Of a DNA stretch of 64,000 nt, positions 43,860-51,735 are shown in pieces (position 1 is the stretch's first letter; each line of letters opens with the position of its first letter). The translations under genes and the position numbers were made by a program. The stretch is taken from contig DASRCB010000174.1 of NCBI GenBank assembly GCA_035653295.1, positions 1-64,000 on the forward strand, read 5' to 3'. The stretch comes from DASRCB01 sp035653295 (GTDB taxonomy: Bacteria; Acidobacteriota; Terriglobia; Bryobacterales; Bryobacteraceae). Under the pieces are notes generated by a model that saw only the letters and a list, made by a program, of their open reading frames with translations, did not search any database and was not told the origin of the DNA.

Positions 43860-46334
43860 TTACTCCGTCCTCAACGCCTGAACTACGTCGACTCGAGCCG
43901 CGCGCGCTGCGGGAATCGCGGATGCGGTGACCGCGGCGATCAGCAGTATCAGAGCTGCGCCGGTAAGCGGCAGCACCCCTGGCGTCTTCAGATCCGCCAG
44001 CAAAGCGCCCGCGAAATACGCCAGCCACACGCCCGCGCCGAAGCCCAGGGCAAGTCCGCCGAGCGCCATGGCGACGCCCTCGGCGATGACGCGCAGCAGT
44101 AAATGGCGCGGCTGCGATCCGACAGCGAGGCGTATGCCAAACTCGCGCGTGCGGCCGCTGACGGAAAATGCCAGCACGCCCGCGACCCCCACCACGGCGA
44201 TCAGCAGCGCCACGCCGGCGAACACGCTGAACACGGTCGCGTTCAACCGTTCCGTGGAGAGCACCTCGGCGCGAACGTCGTCCAGCGTCGCGGCCCGTTC
44301 CACCGGCTGGTTTGCGGACAGCTCGTGCATGATCCGTGTGATGGGTTTAACCAGCGAATACGGGTTTGCGCTCGCGTGCACCAGCAGTCGGCCGCCTCCC
44401 AGAAACTGCTCCTGATCGAAGGGATGGTAGACGATCATGGTGGGCTTCGGCACGAGATCCGCGGTATCGATGTCCGGCACGATGCCGACAATGCGGCGCG
44501 GTTCGGCAATACCCGGGGCAGGAGCGAACCGCAGCAATGGATCGGTCCATGTGATGGTGTGATTCAGGGCGTCGCCTTTGGGGAACATGCGCCGCGCGAG
44601 GCTCTCGCTGACGATGGCGACAAGCTCGCCGCCGTGTCGATCGGCGTCGGTGAAATCGCGGCCTTCAAGGATCGGCCGGCCGAGAGTGGCGAAATAGCCC
44701 GGCGTGACGACCTCGAATGACGCCCGCGGATGTTCCTCGCCCGGCCCGGGAACTCGGCCGTCGATGCCGAACTCGGGTGTAAAAAAGTTCTGGTCGCGCC
44801 ACGGAACGGATGAGCTTACGGTCACGTTCACCACGCTCGGCAGGGAACTGATCCGGCGCGCGGCTTCGCGGTAGTAATTCACGATCTGGCCCGGTGTCTT
44901 ACCGTCGCGCACGACAGGAACGTTGACCGCCAGCAGATGCGACGTATCGAGGCCCGTCTGCACCAGCTCGAGCGAAAGCAGGGTCCGCACCGTAGCCGCC
45001 GATCCCGCTACAAGCACGAACGAGGCGGCGATCTGGATCAGTGCGAAGACCTTGAGCTTCCGGTTGCCACCGCCGGCGATGCGAGGGCTCCCGATGGCCA
45101 GCCCGAAAGCCTGCGCGCTTCCGGATGAGGGGAGGCGCGGAACATACGCCAGCAGAGCGGCGGCGATGACGGCGAGTCCGGCGCCGACCCAGAGCATGCT
45201 CGAATCGACGGTGAGGTCAAGAGCACGTACCGAATAGCGCGAGGCATAACGCGCCAGCACCTTGACCATCGGCGTCGCGATGGCCACCCCGAGCCCCGCG
45301 CCGGCAACGCAGAGCATCAGACTCTCGGCCAACAGAATGCGGCGAAGGGCAGAGCGGCTGGCGCCCAAAGCGGCGCGGATGCCAAGTTCTCCCTCGCGCC
45401 GCATGGTGCGGGCCAGAATCAGGTTGGCCACGTTGGAGCAGGCGATCACGAATACCAGCACCGAGGCGGCCATCAGGACCAGCAGAATGGTTCGCGCTTT
45501 CGACGTGAGCTCGTCGCGCAGACGCGTGGCGCTGATCCGATAGTCGGCTTTCTCCGGATACGATTCCGGGTGCTCCTTTTTCATTGCGCCGTAGACCGCC
45601 TGAAGCTCCGCGCGCGCCGTTTCCAGATCGGTTCCAGGTGCCAGCCGCGCAAACAATTCGGTCATGCGGTGCTCGCGGCCGGTAATCATGGTCGCCGAAA
45701 GATGGTGTGCGCTGGTTACGACGTTCGCGATGATCTCCGTGTCCTGCGGATAAGGAACGCACGGCTCCAGCACTCCCACGATCGTGGCGGGACGCGTGTC
45801 GATGAACGAACTGAGGCGCACCGTTTTGCCGATCACAGATCGGTCGCGATTCAGGGCCGTGGACCAAAATCGATACGTCAGAACAGCCACGCCCGGGGCC
45901 CTGGGGCCGTCATCGTGCGCATCGAGCAGGCGGCCGAGGACCGGGTGCAGCCCCATGACCTGGAAGTAAGAGCCGCCAACCACTCCGGCTCGAACCGTGC
46001 GCGGCTCGCCGAGGCCCATCATCGTGAAGCCAATGACGGAGAAGTCGCCGAACGAGCTGAAGCTCTTCATGCGAGTGCGCAGGTCGTCGATGTCCGGGAT
46101 TGAGAAGGTAGCGTTGTCGCCGCCGGCGGTCTGGCGGATGTAGATGAGCCGGCTCTCGTCCCGATTCACCAGCGGGCGCAGGAGGATGCCGCGCACGAGG
46201 CTGAACATCGCTGCATTCGCGCCAATGCCGAGGGCCAGAGTCGCAACCACGGCTATGGTCAGTCCTTTGGCCCGTCGCAGCGAGCGCGCGCTGACCTTTA
46301 AATCGTTCAGGAACGACGACAAACCATCCATCAT
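43860..46334 (-). CDS. ADOP-type ABC transporter permease (FtsX/MacB-like)
   Basis: 824 residues from ATG 46334 (GAGG 6 nt upstream). Two MacB_PCD + FtsX repeats. The N-terminal ARSLRRAKGLTIAVVATLALGIGANAAMFSLVRGILLRPL is the acidobacterial ADOP signature. FtsX blocks VFVIACSNVANLILARTMRREGELGIRAALGASR and VLAFSVSGRTREFGIRLAVGSQPRH follow, giving about 8 TM helices with two large periplasmic domains. No ATPase gene is adjacent. These permeases are extremely multicopy in Acidobacteria and their substrate is unknown. It is divergent from the CoA-transferase operon. Confidence 0.9.
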   Translation of the reverse strand: MMDGLSSFLNDLKVSARSLRRAKGLTIAVVATLALGIGANAAMFSLVRGILLRPLVNRDESRLIYIRQTAGGDNATFSIPDIDDLRTRMKSFSSFGDFSVIGFTMMGLGEPRTVRAGVVGGSYFQVMGLHPVLGRLLDAHDDGPRAPGVAVLTYRFWSTALNRDRSVIGKTVRLSSFIDTRPATIVGVLEPCVPYPQDTEIIANVVTSAHHLSATMITGREHRMTELFARLAPGTDLETARAELQAVYGAMKKEHPESYPEKADYRISATRLRDELTSKARTILLVLMAASVLVFVIACSNVANLILARTMRREGELGIRAALGASRSALRRILLAESLMLCVAGAGLGVAIATPMVKVLARYASRYSVRALDLTVDSSMLWVGAGLAVIAAALLAYVPRLPSSGSAQAFGLAIGSPRIAGGGNRKLKVFALIQIAASFVLVAGSAATVRTLLSLELVQTGLDTSHLLAVNVPVVRDGKTPGQIVNYYREAARRISSLPSVVNVTVSSSVPWRDQNFFTPEFGIDGRVPGPGEEHPRASFEVVTPGYFATLGRPILEGRDFTDADRHGGELVAIVSESLARRMFPKGDALNHTITWTDPLLRFAPAPGIAEPRRIVGIVPDIDTADLVPKPTMIVYHPFDQEQFLGGGRLLVHASANPYSLVKPITRIMHELSANQPVERAATLDDVRAEVLSTERLNATVFSVFAGVALLIAVVGVAGVLAFSVSGRTREFGIRLAVGSQPRHLLLRVIAEGVAMALGGLALGFGAGVWLAYFAGALLADLKTPGVLPLTGAALILLIAAVTASAIPAARAARVDVVQALRTE

Positions 46335-46661
46335 CCGCCACCTCACGCCGTAAGCTCTACGGCAGGCTTCTTCGGCAAGTCTGTCACCCGTGCAATTCCT
46401 CACAAATCAAAGGTAGTTAGCTTCGCTGAGCGAGCGCCCGGGTGTCCGTTTTCGGAATTCCGCGTCCGCGCGGGGCCAGGCGGCGCGAGCAACGTCAGGA
46501 TGCCGGAAGGGACGAACCGCGCGACGTCCCCCACCGTACTGCGCAACCATACTCAGCGAGACCCTCGCGAAGCGGCGCAAATCCCTGCGAACGAATGGTT
46601 TGTCTTGGTGCCCCACTTGCACGTGGTTGTGTGCGCTGCCTGGGTCGTAAAGGAGGCCATT
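46335..46661. other. Divergent intergenic region
   Basis: 327 nt between the ADOP permease and the CoA-transferase. I see a hairpin GGGACG-N10-CGTCCC at 46509-46530 and a CACGTG core near the ribosome site, but no confident promoter. A plus-strand frame runs through it into the CoA-transferase, without a start signal or coding character. Confidence 0.4.
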
Positions 46662-47990
46662 ATGCGCTGGATCGAATCGTATCGCGCAAAACGAATGACC
46701 GCCGACGAGGCGGTGCAGGTCGTCCGCTCCGGCAACCGCGTCTGGATTCACGAAGGGTGCGGAACTCCTCAGGTTCTGGTCGATGCGCTCATGGGCCGCG
46801 CCCTCGAACTCCGTAACGTCGAACTCTGCCACATGCTGACCTTCGGTCAGGCGCCTTACACGTGGCCGGAGTTCGAGATGAACTTCCGTCATAACGGCCT
46901 GTTCCTCGGTGGCAATACGCGGGATGCCGTCGCCGAAGGCCGGGCCGACTACACTCCCATTTTCCTGAGCGAGATCGAAGCCCTGTTCCAGAGCGGGCAG
47001 CTTTCCATAGATGTCGCCCTGATCCAGACCGGCCCCCCCGATCAGTACGGGTTCGTGAGCCTCGGCACCAGCGTCGATTGCACCCTCACCGCCGCTCGCT
47101 GCGCGAAGTACGTCATCGCCGAAGTCAATCGCCAGATGCCGCGTACCCACGGAGACACGTTCCTCCCGGTGGATCGCATTTCCGCCTTTGTCGAGACCAA
47201 TCGGCCGCTGCTCCAGCTGCCTGTAGAAGCGCCCACCTCCGTGCAGCACGCCATCGCCCGGAACGTTGCCTCGCTCATCCCGGACGGCGCGGTGCTGCAG
47301 ACCGGCATCGGCGCCGTCGCCGACGCGGTGCTGAGCAGTCTGAAAGACCGGCGCGCCCTCGGCGTGCACAGCGAGATGTGCTCCGACGGCGTTATCGACC
47401 TGATCGAAGCGGGAGTGCTCACGGGCGAGCTGAAAAACATCCATCGCGGCAAGATCGTGATCGGTTTCGTCCTCGGCACGAAGCGCCTCTTCGACTTCAT
47501 CCACGAAAACCCCATGTTCGAGATGCACCCCACCTTCTACACCAACGACCCGTTCATCATCGCCGCGAACGACCGTATGGTGGCCATCAACTCCGCCCTG
47601 CAGGTGGACCTGACCGGCCAGGTGTGCGCCGATTCCATCGGTACAAAACCGTACAGCGGCTTCGGCGGGCAGGTGGACTTCATTCGCGGCGCGGCGCGCT
47701 CCAAAGGCGGCAAGCCGATCATTGCCCTGCCTTCCACCGCCTGTCATGAGACGGTTTCGCGCATCGCGCCCATGCTCGACCGGGGCGCCGGGGTGGTCAC
47801 ATCCCGCGGCGATGTCCATTACGTGGTCACCGAATACGGCATCGCGTACCTGCACGGCAAAACCCTGCGCCAGCGCGCGGAGGCGCTCATCGCCATCGCC
47901 CATCCGAAATTCCACAACGAGCTGTTCGAGTACGCGGAGAAGACCCACCTGCTCGACACCCGAGGCGCGCTCGCTCTCCAGGAGGCTTGA
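46662..47990 (+). CDS. Acetyl-CoA hydrolase/4-hydroxybutyrate CoA-transferase family protein
   Basis: 442 residues; ATG 46662 preceded by AAGGAGG at 5 nt. Family blocks are RVWIHEGCGTPQVLVDAL, IQTGPPDQYGFVSLGTSVD, LQTGIGAVADAV and the active-site region LGVHSEMCSDGVIDL holding the catalytic Glu. FYTNDPFIIAANDRMVAINSALQVDLTGQV and GVVTSRGDVHYVVTEYGIAYL are also present. It moves CoA between a carboxylate and acyl-CoA, or hydrolyses the thioester. It is the first gene of the operon with ferredoxin, OFOR subunits and IlvE, so branched-chain acyl-CoA is a likely substrate (inference). Confidence 0.92.
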   Translation: MRWIESYRAKRMTADEAVQVVRSGNRVWIHEGCGTPQVLVDALMGRALELRNVELCHMLTFGQAPYTWPEFEMNFRHNGLFLGGNTRDAVAEGRADYTPIFLSEIEALFQSGQLSIDVALIQTGPPDQYGFVSLGTSVDCTLTAARCAKYVIAEVNRQMPRTHGDTFLPVDRISAFVETNRPLLQLPVEAPTSVQHAIARNVASLIPDGAVLQTGIGAVADAVLSSLKDRRALGVHSEMCSDGVIDLIEAGVLTGELKNIHRGKIVIGFVLGTKRLFDFIHENPMFEMHPTFYTNDPFIIAANDRMVAINSALQVDLTGQVCADSIGTKPYSGFGGQVDFIRGAARSKGGKPIIALPSTACHETVSRIAPMLDRGAGVVTSRGDVHYVVTEYGIAYLHGKTLRQRAEALIAIAHPKFHNELFEYAEKTHLLDTRGALALQEA

Positions 47991-47993
47991 TCC

Positions 47994-48239
47994 ATGGATA
48001 AGGGAAGCGTCACCATCAATGCGGAGGAATGCAAGGGCTGCGGACTCTGCGTCGGCGCCTGCGTCCCTGGCCTTCTGCGCCTTTCCGATCATCTGAACCG
48101 CTGCGGCTATCACCCGGTCTGGTACGAGGGGCACGGCTGCAGCGGTTGCGGCCTGTGCTTCTATGCCTGCCCCGAACCGGGCTCCATAACCGTCTACAAG
48201 CGCGCGCGAGTGCCTGTGCCGGAGCTTACCGCCGCTTAG
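47994..48239 (+). CDS. 2-oxoacid:ferredoxin oxidoreductase delta (ferredoxin) subunit
   Basis: 81-residue di-cluster ferredoxin, 3 nt after the CoA-transferase. Two CxxCxxCxxxC sets: CKGCGLCVGAC and CSGCGLCFYACPE. The first lacks the usual CP (CV), the second keeps it. The cytosolic delta subunit passes electrons from the TPP site to ferredoxin. Confidence 0.93.
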   Translation: MDKGSVTINAEECKGCGLCVGACVPGLLRLSDHLNRCGYHPVWYEGHGCSGCGLCFYACPEPGSITVYKRARVPVPELTAA

Positions 48240-48250
48240 GAGACCCCCTC

Positions 48251-49318
48251 TTGGCCAAACAACTCCTCAAAGGCAACGAAGCGATCATGCGCGGCGCGAT
48301 CCTCGCCGGTTGCCGCGCCTTTTACGGCTATCCCATCACTCCGGCAACCGAGATTACCGAAGCCGCCGCCCGCCTAATGCCGCAGGTCGGCGGCACGTTT
48401 CTGCAGGCCGAGAGCGAAACGGCCGCCATCAATATGCTGTACGGCGCCGCTTCCACCGGCATCCGCTGCATGACCTCCTCGAGCGGTCCGGGCATCAGCC
48501 TCATGCAGGAAGGCCTCAGCTATCTCGCCGGCGCGGAGTTGCCCTGCGTCATCGCCGACGTGATGCGCGGAGGGCCAGGGCTGGGCAACATCGCCCCCGA
48601 ACAGGGCGACTATTTTCAGGTTGTCAAGGGCGGCGGCCACGGCTGCTACCGCACTCTCGTTCTCGCGCCCGATTCGGTGCAGGAGATGTGCGATCTGACC
48701 GTGCTCGCCTTCGAACTGGCCGATGAATACCGCAACCCGGCCATTCTGCTCGCCGATGGCTATATCGGCCAGATGATGGAAGCGGTCGAACTGCCGGAGC
48801 ATGCCGTTCAACCGCCGCCGCCCTGGTGGGCCGTCCGCGCCAATGCGGAAACCCGCCGCAACTTCATCACTTCCATTTACCTCGAGCCCGAAGATCTCGA
48901 GCTGCATATCCGCAAACTGGAAACGAAGTACCGTCGCGCGGAAGAAGCTGCCGTGCGCTTCGAGGCCGTACAGACCGACGATGCCGACCTGGTGCTGGTC
49001 GGCTACGGGATCGTCGCCCGCATCCTCAAGTCTGTCGTTCGACTCGCGCGCGGCGAAGGCCTGCGTGTCGGCCTGCTGCGCCCCATCAGCCTGTATCCGT
49101 TCCCCTCGGCAATGATCCGCGCGCTCGCCCGTACGTCGACTGCATTTCTCGCGGTGGAGCTCTCCACCGGTCAGATGGTGGACGACGTCCGGCTCGCCGT
49201 CGAGGGCCGTCGCCCCGTCGATCACTACGGCCGCATGGGCGGAGTGGTGCCCTCGGCCGAAGAGATTCTCGGCGCCGTCCGCAACGTGGCGCAGCGTCTG
49301 GAGGTCGCCCATGCCTGA
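48251..49318 (+). CDS. 2-oxoacid:ferredoxin oxidoreductase alpha subunit
   Basis: 355 residues from TTG 48251 (TAGGAGA 7 nt upstream). Starts LAKQLLKGNEAIMRGAILAGCRAFYGYPITPATEI, the pyrimidine-binding fold of OFOR alpha chains. The substrate-binding threonine region YPITPATE and SSGPGISLMQEGLSYLAGAELP are present. The VDH/KOR type is indicated by the general pattern but not decided. It ends 8 nt inside the fusion gene, so all subunits are coupled. The gamma domain is not on this polypeptide, unlike the alpha-gamma fusions known in other OFORs. Confidence 0.92.
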   Translation: MAKQLLKGNEAIMRGAILAGCRAFYGYPITPATEITEAAARLMPQVGGTFLQAESETAAINMLYGAASTGIRCMTSSSGPGISLMQEGLSYLAGAELPCVIADVMRGGPGLGNIAPEQGDYFQVVKGGGHGCYRTLVLAPDSVQEMCDLTVLAFELADEYRNPAILLADGYIGQMMEAVELPEHAVQPPPPWWAVRANAETRRNFITSIYLEPEDLELHIRKLETKYRRAEEAAVRFEAVQTDDADLVLVGYGIVARILKSVVRLARGEGLRVGLLRPISLYPFPSAMIRALARTSTAFLAVELSTGQMVDDVRLAVEGRRPVDHYGRMGGVVPSAEEILGAVRNVAQRLEVAHA

Positions 49319-50756
49319 CTCCGAGTTCAACGTGCTCCATCAGAAGCCCGCATGCTTCTACGACACCTACGAGCGAAAGGCGGAGAACCAGCAGCAAACC
49401 CACTACTGCCCGGGCTGCGGCCACGGCATCATTCACAAGCTCATCGCCGAAGCCATCGACGGATGCGGCGTGCAGAATCGAACCGTGCTCATCAGCCCCG
49501 TGGGCTGCTCCGTGTTCGCCTATTACTACTTCGATGTGGGCAACATCCAGGTGGCGCACGGCCGCGCCCCGGCGGCTGCAACGGCGGTGAAGCGGTCCCT
49601 GCCGCATGGCATCGTGATCGCCTATCAGGGCGACGGCGATCTCGCCGCGATCGGCACGGCCGAGATCCTGCATGCCGCCAATCGCGGCGAGCCCATCACC
49701 GCCATCTTCGTCAATAACGCCATTTATGGCATGACCGGCGGCCAGACCGCGCCCACAACCCCGCTCGGCGCCGAAACCACCACTGCGCCCCATGGCCGCA
49801 GCCCATGGAATGAAGGCTATCCGCTTCACGTGTCCGAAGTCATCGCCTCGCTCGAGGCGCCGGTCTACGTGGAGCGCGTCGCTCTCGGCAATGCGAAGAT
49901 GATCATGCGCGCCGCGAAGGCCATTCGCAAAGGAATCGAGAACCAGGTAAACGGCCTCGGCTTCTCTCTCATTGAGGTCCTCTCGCCGTGCCCGACCATT
50001 TGGAAGATGACCCCCGGCGACGCCCAGGCCTGGGTCCGCGACGAGCTCACAAAGGTCTACCCTCTCTCAATCTTCCGCGACTCCACGGCGACTCCGAGTC
50101 CACGCCCCGCGCCGGCCGAACCCCTCGGCCTCCACCAGATCCCAGCAGTCTGTGGGGCAGGCTTTCAGCCTGAGGCGGGCGTTCAGCCCGCCCATGACGC
50201 CTACGCCAACGACCGCATCAAAATCGCCGGCTTCGGCGGCCAGGGCGTCCTCATGCTCGGTGAAGTCCTCGTAGAAGCTGGCCTGGCCGCCGGCCTCGAA
50301 GTCTCCTGGCTACCCTCCTACGGTCCGGAGATGCGTTCCGGCACCTCGAACTGCCACGTCCGCCTCTCCTCCTCGCCCGTCGATTCCCCTCTCGTCTCTC
50401 GTCCCACCGTCCTCATCGCGATGAACGAGCCCTCGCTGCACAAGTTCCTGGACAGCGTCGAGCCCGACGGCTGGGTCCTTTATAACGGGTCTTCCCTGCC
50501 CGCGGGTGTCCGCCGCGACGACGTGAATGTCATCGTGCAGCCGTTCGCCTCACTGGCCGACTGCGTCGGGGATGCCCGCGCGGCCAATATGGTCGCCCTC
50601 GGGGCCCTGCTCGAATCGACTGACTTACTCGATCAGCAGTTCATCGAAACCGCTCTCGCCCGCGTCGTAACGTCACAGCGGTGGCTCGATATCGACCGCA
50701 AAGCGCTGGCGTGCGGACGCGACATCGTGAAATCCATGAAGGAGCCTGCCATATGA
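49311..50756 (+). CDS. 2-oxoacid:ferredoxin oxidoreductase beta-gamma fusion protein
   Basis: 481 residues. The beta domain (~1-265) has HYCPGCGHGIIHKLIAEAI and the thiamine site GIVIAYQGDGDLAAIG...FVNNAIYGMTGGQTAPTTPLG, the beta-chain signature of VOR/KOR enzymes. The gamma domain (~302-481) begins IKIAGFGGQGVLMLGEVLVEAG with LPSYGPEMRSGTSNCHVRL. The linker (~265-300) is Pro/Ala-rich, and residues 283-294 are encoded by two perfect hairpins (50158-50192). Fusion of beta to gamma is unusual. It overlaps alpha by 8 nt and IlvE by ATGA. Confidence 0.93.
   Translation: MPDSEFNVLHQKPACFYDTYERKAENQQQTHYCPGCGHGIIHKLIAEAIDGCGVQNRTVLISPVGCSVFAYYYFDVGNIQVAHGRAPAAATAVKRSLPHGIVIAYQGDGDLAAIGTAEILHAANRGEPITAIFVNNAIYGMTGGQTAPTTPLGAETTTAPHGRSPWNEGYPLHVSEVIASLEAPVYVERVALGNAKMIMRAAKAIRKGIENQVNGLGFSLIEVLSPCPTIWKMTPGDAQAWVRDELTKVYPLSIFRDSTATPSPRPAPAEPLGLHQIPAVCGAGFQPEAGVQPAHDAYANDRIKIAGFGGQGVLMLGEVLVEAGLAAGLEVSWLPSYGPEMRSGTSNCHVRLSSSPVDSPLVSRPTVLIAMNEPSLHKFLDSVEPDGWVLYNGSSLPAGVRRDDVNVIVQPFASLADCVGDARAANMVALGALLESTDLLDQQFIETALARVVTSQRWLDIDRKALACGRDIVKSMKEPAI
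50158..50192. repeat. Double-hairpin palindromic element inside the beta-gamma fusion
   Basis: CAGGCT-TTC-AGCCTG (50158-50172), then GGCGGGC-GTTCA-GCCCGCC (50174-50192). It is in frame and encodes part of the interdomain linker (~GFQPEAGVQPA). It resembles the intergenic GC palindromes at 21216, 35408 and 54336. Confidence 0.7.
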
Positions 50757-51712
50757 AAGCCGAATCGGTAAACCCGAACACGGTGGTCTGGTTCAACAAC
50801 CGGTTCGCGCCGCTGGCCGAAGCCAACGTGAACATCCTCACCCACGCGCTCAACTACGGTACCGGCGTGTTCGAGGGCATCCGCGGCTACTACGACGAGC
50901 GCCAGCAGGAGCTGTATCTCGTCCGCGCGCGCGAGCATTACGAGCGCTGGAAGCGCAACGCGGCGATCCTGCGGATCGAGATCCCCCGCACGGCCGAAGA
51001 GCTGGCTGAACTGACCGCCGAGCTCTGCCGCCGGAACGAATTCCGCTCCCACGTTTACGTCCGCCCGCTGGCCTACAAGGCCGCGGCGCGCATCGGCGTC
51101 GCGCCCGACCAGAACGACTCCTTCGCCATTACCGCCCTGCCCTTCGGCGATTACTTCGACAGCGCCAGAGGCCTGAAGGCCGGCGTCGTGTCGTGGCGGC
51201 GGATCGAGGACACGGCCATTCCTGGCCGCGCGAAGATCTGCGGCGCTTACGTCAACAGCGCGCTGGCCACCGACGAGGCCCGCCGCAGCGGCCACGATGA
51301 AGCCATCTTTCTCACCGAAAGCGGTCATGTGGCCGAAGGCGCCACCTGCAACATCTTCATGATCCGCAATGGCAGGCTCTTCACCCCGCCCGGCACCGAC
51401 AACATCCTCGAAGGCATCACTCGGGCCAGCATCATCGAGCTGGCGCGCAATGAGATGAAGCTGGAAGTGGCAGAGCGTTCCATCAGCCGCAGCGAGCTGT
51501 ATGTTTGCGAGGAGCTGTTCTTCACCGGCACCGCGGTCGAGATCGCGCCCATCGTGCGCATCGACCATCGCCTCGTGGGCACGGGCGAAGTTGGTCCCAT
51601 TGCGACGAAATTGCGCGCCCTTTACACGGATGCGACTCGCGGTCGCCTGCCCGCGTATCGCAACTGGCTTCGCCCCGTCTATCGAACGGGTGCAGCCGAA
51701 AAGGCCGCCTGA
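50753..51712 (+). CDS. ilvE: Branched-chain amino acid aminotransferase IlvE-like
   Basis: 319 residues from ATG 50753, overlapping the OFOR stop (ATGA). PLP fold type IV. Blocks are THALNYGTGVFEGIRGY, VRPLAYKAAARIGV, the PLP-Lys in PGRAKICGAYVNSALATDEA, EGATCNIFMIRNGRLFTPP and LEGITRASIIELA. Transfers the amino group between Val/Leu/Ile and 2-oxoacids. In this operon it supplies or consumes the OFOR substrate. Confidence 0.93.
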   Translation: MKAESVNPNTVVWFNNRFAPLAEANVNILTHALNYGTGVFEGIRGYYDERQQELYLVRAREHYERWKRNAAILRIEIPRTAEELAELTAELCRRNEFRSHVYVRPLAYKAAARIGVAPDQNDSFAITALPFGDYFDSARGLKAGVVSWRRIEDTAIPGRAKICGAYVNSALATDEARRSGHDEAIFLTESGHVAEGATCNIFMIRNGRLFTPPGTDNILEGITRASIIELARNEMKLEVAERSISRSELYVCEELFFTGTAVEIAPIVRIDHRLVGTGEVGPIATKLRALYTDATRGRLPAYRNWLRPVYRTGAAEKAA

Positions 51713-51735
51713 GCGACTCCGGGCGCCGGCGCCAC

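Noticed and set aside
46407..48134. Long minus-strand frame (575 codons)
   Set aside because: Antisense shadow of the CoA-transferase and ferredoxin genes, which have ribosome sites and family motifs.
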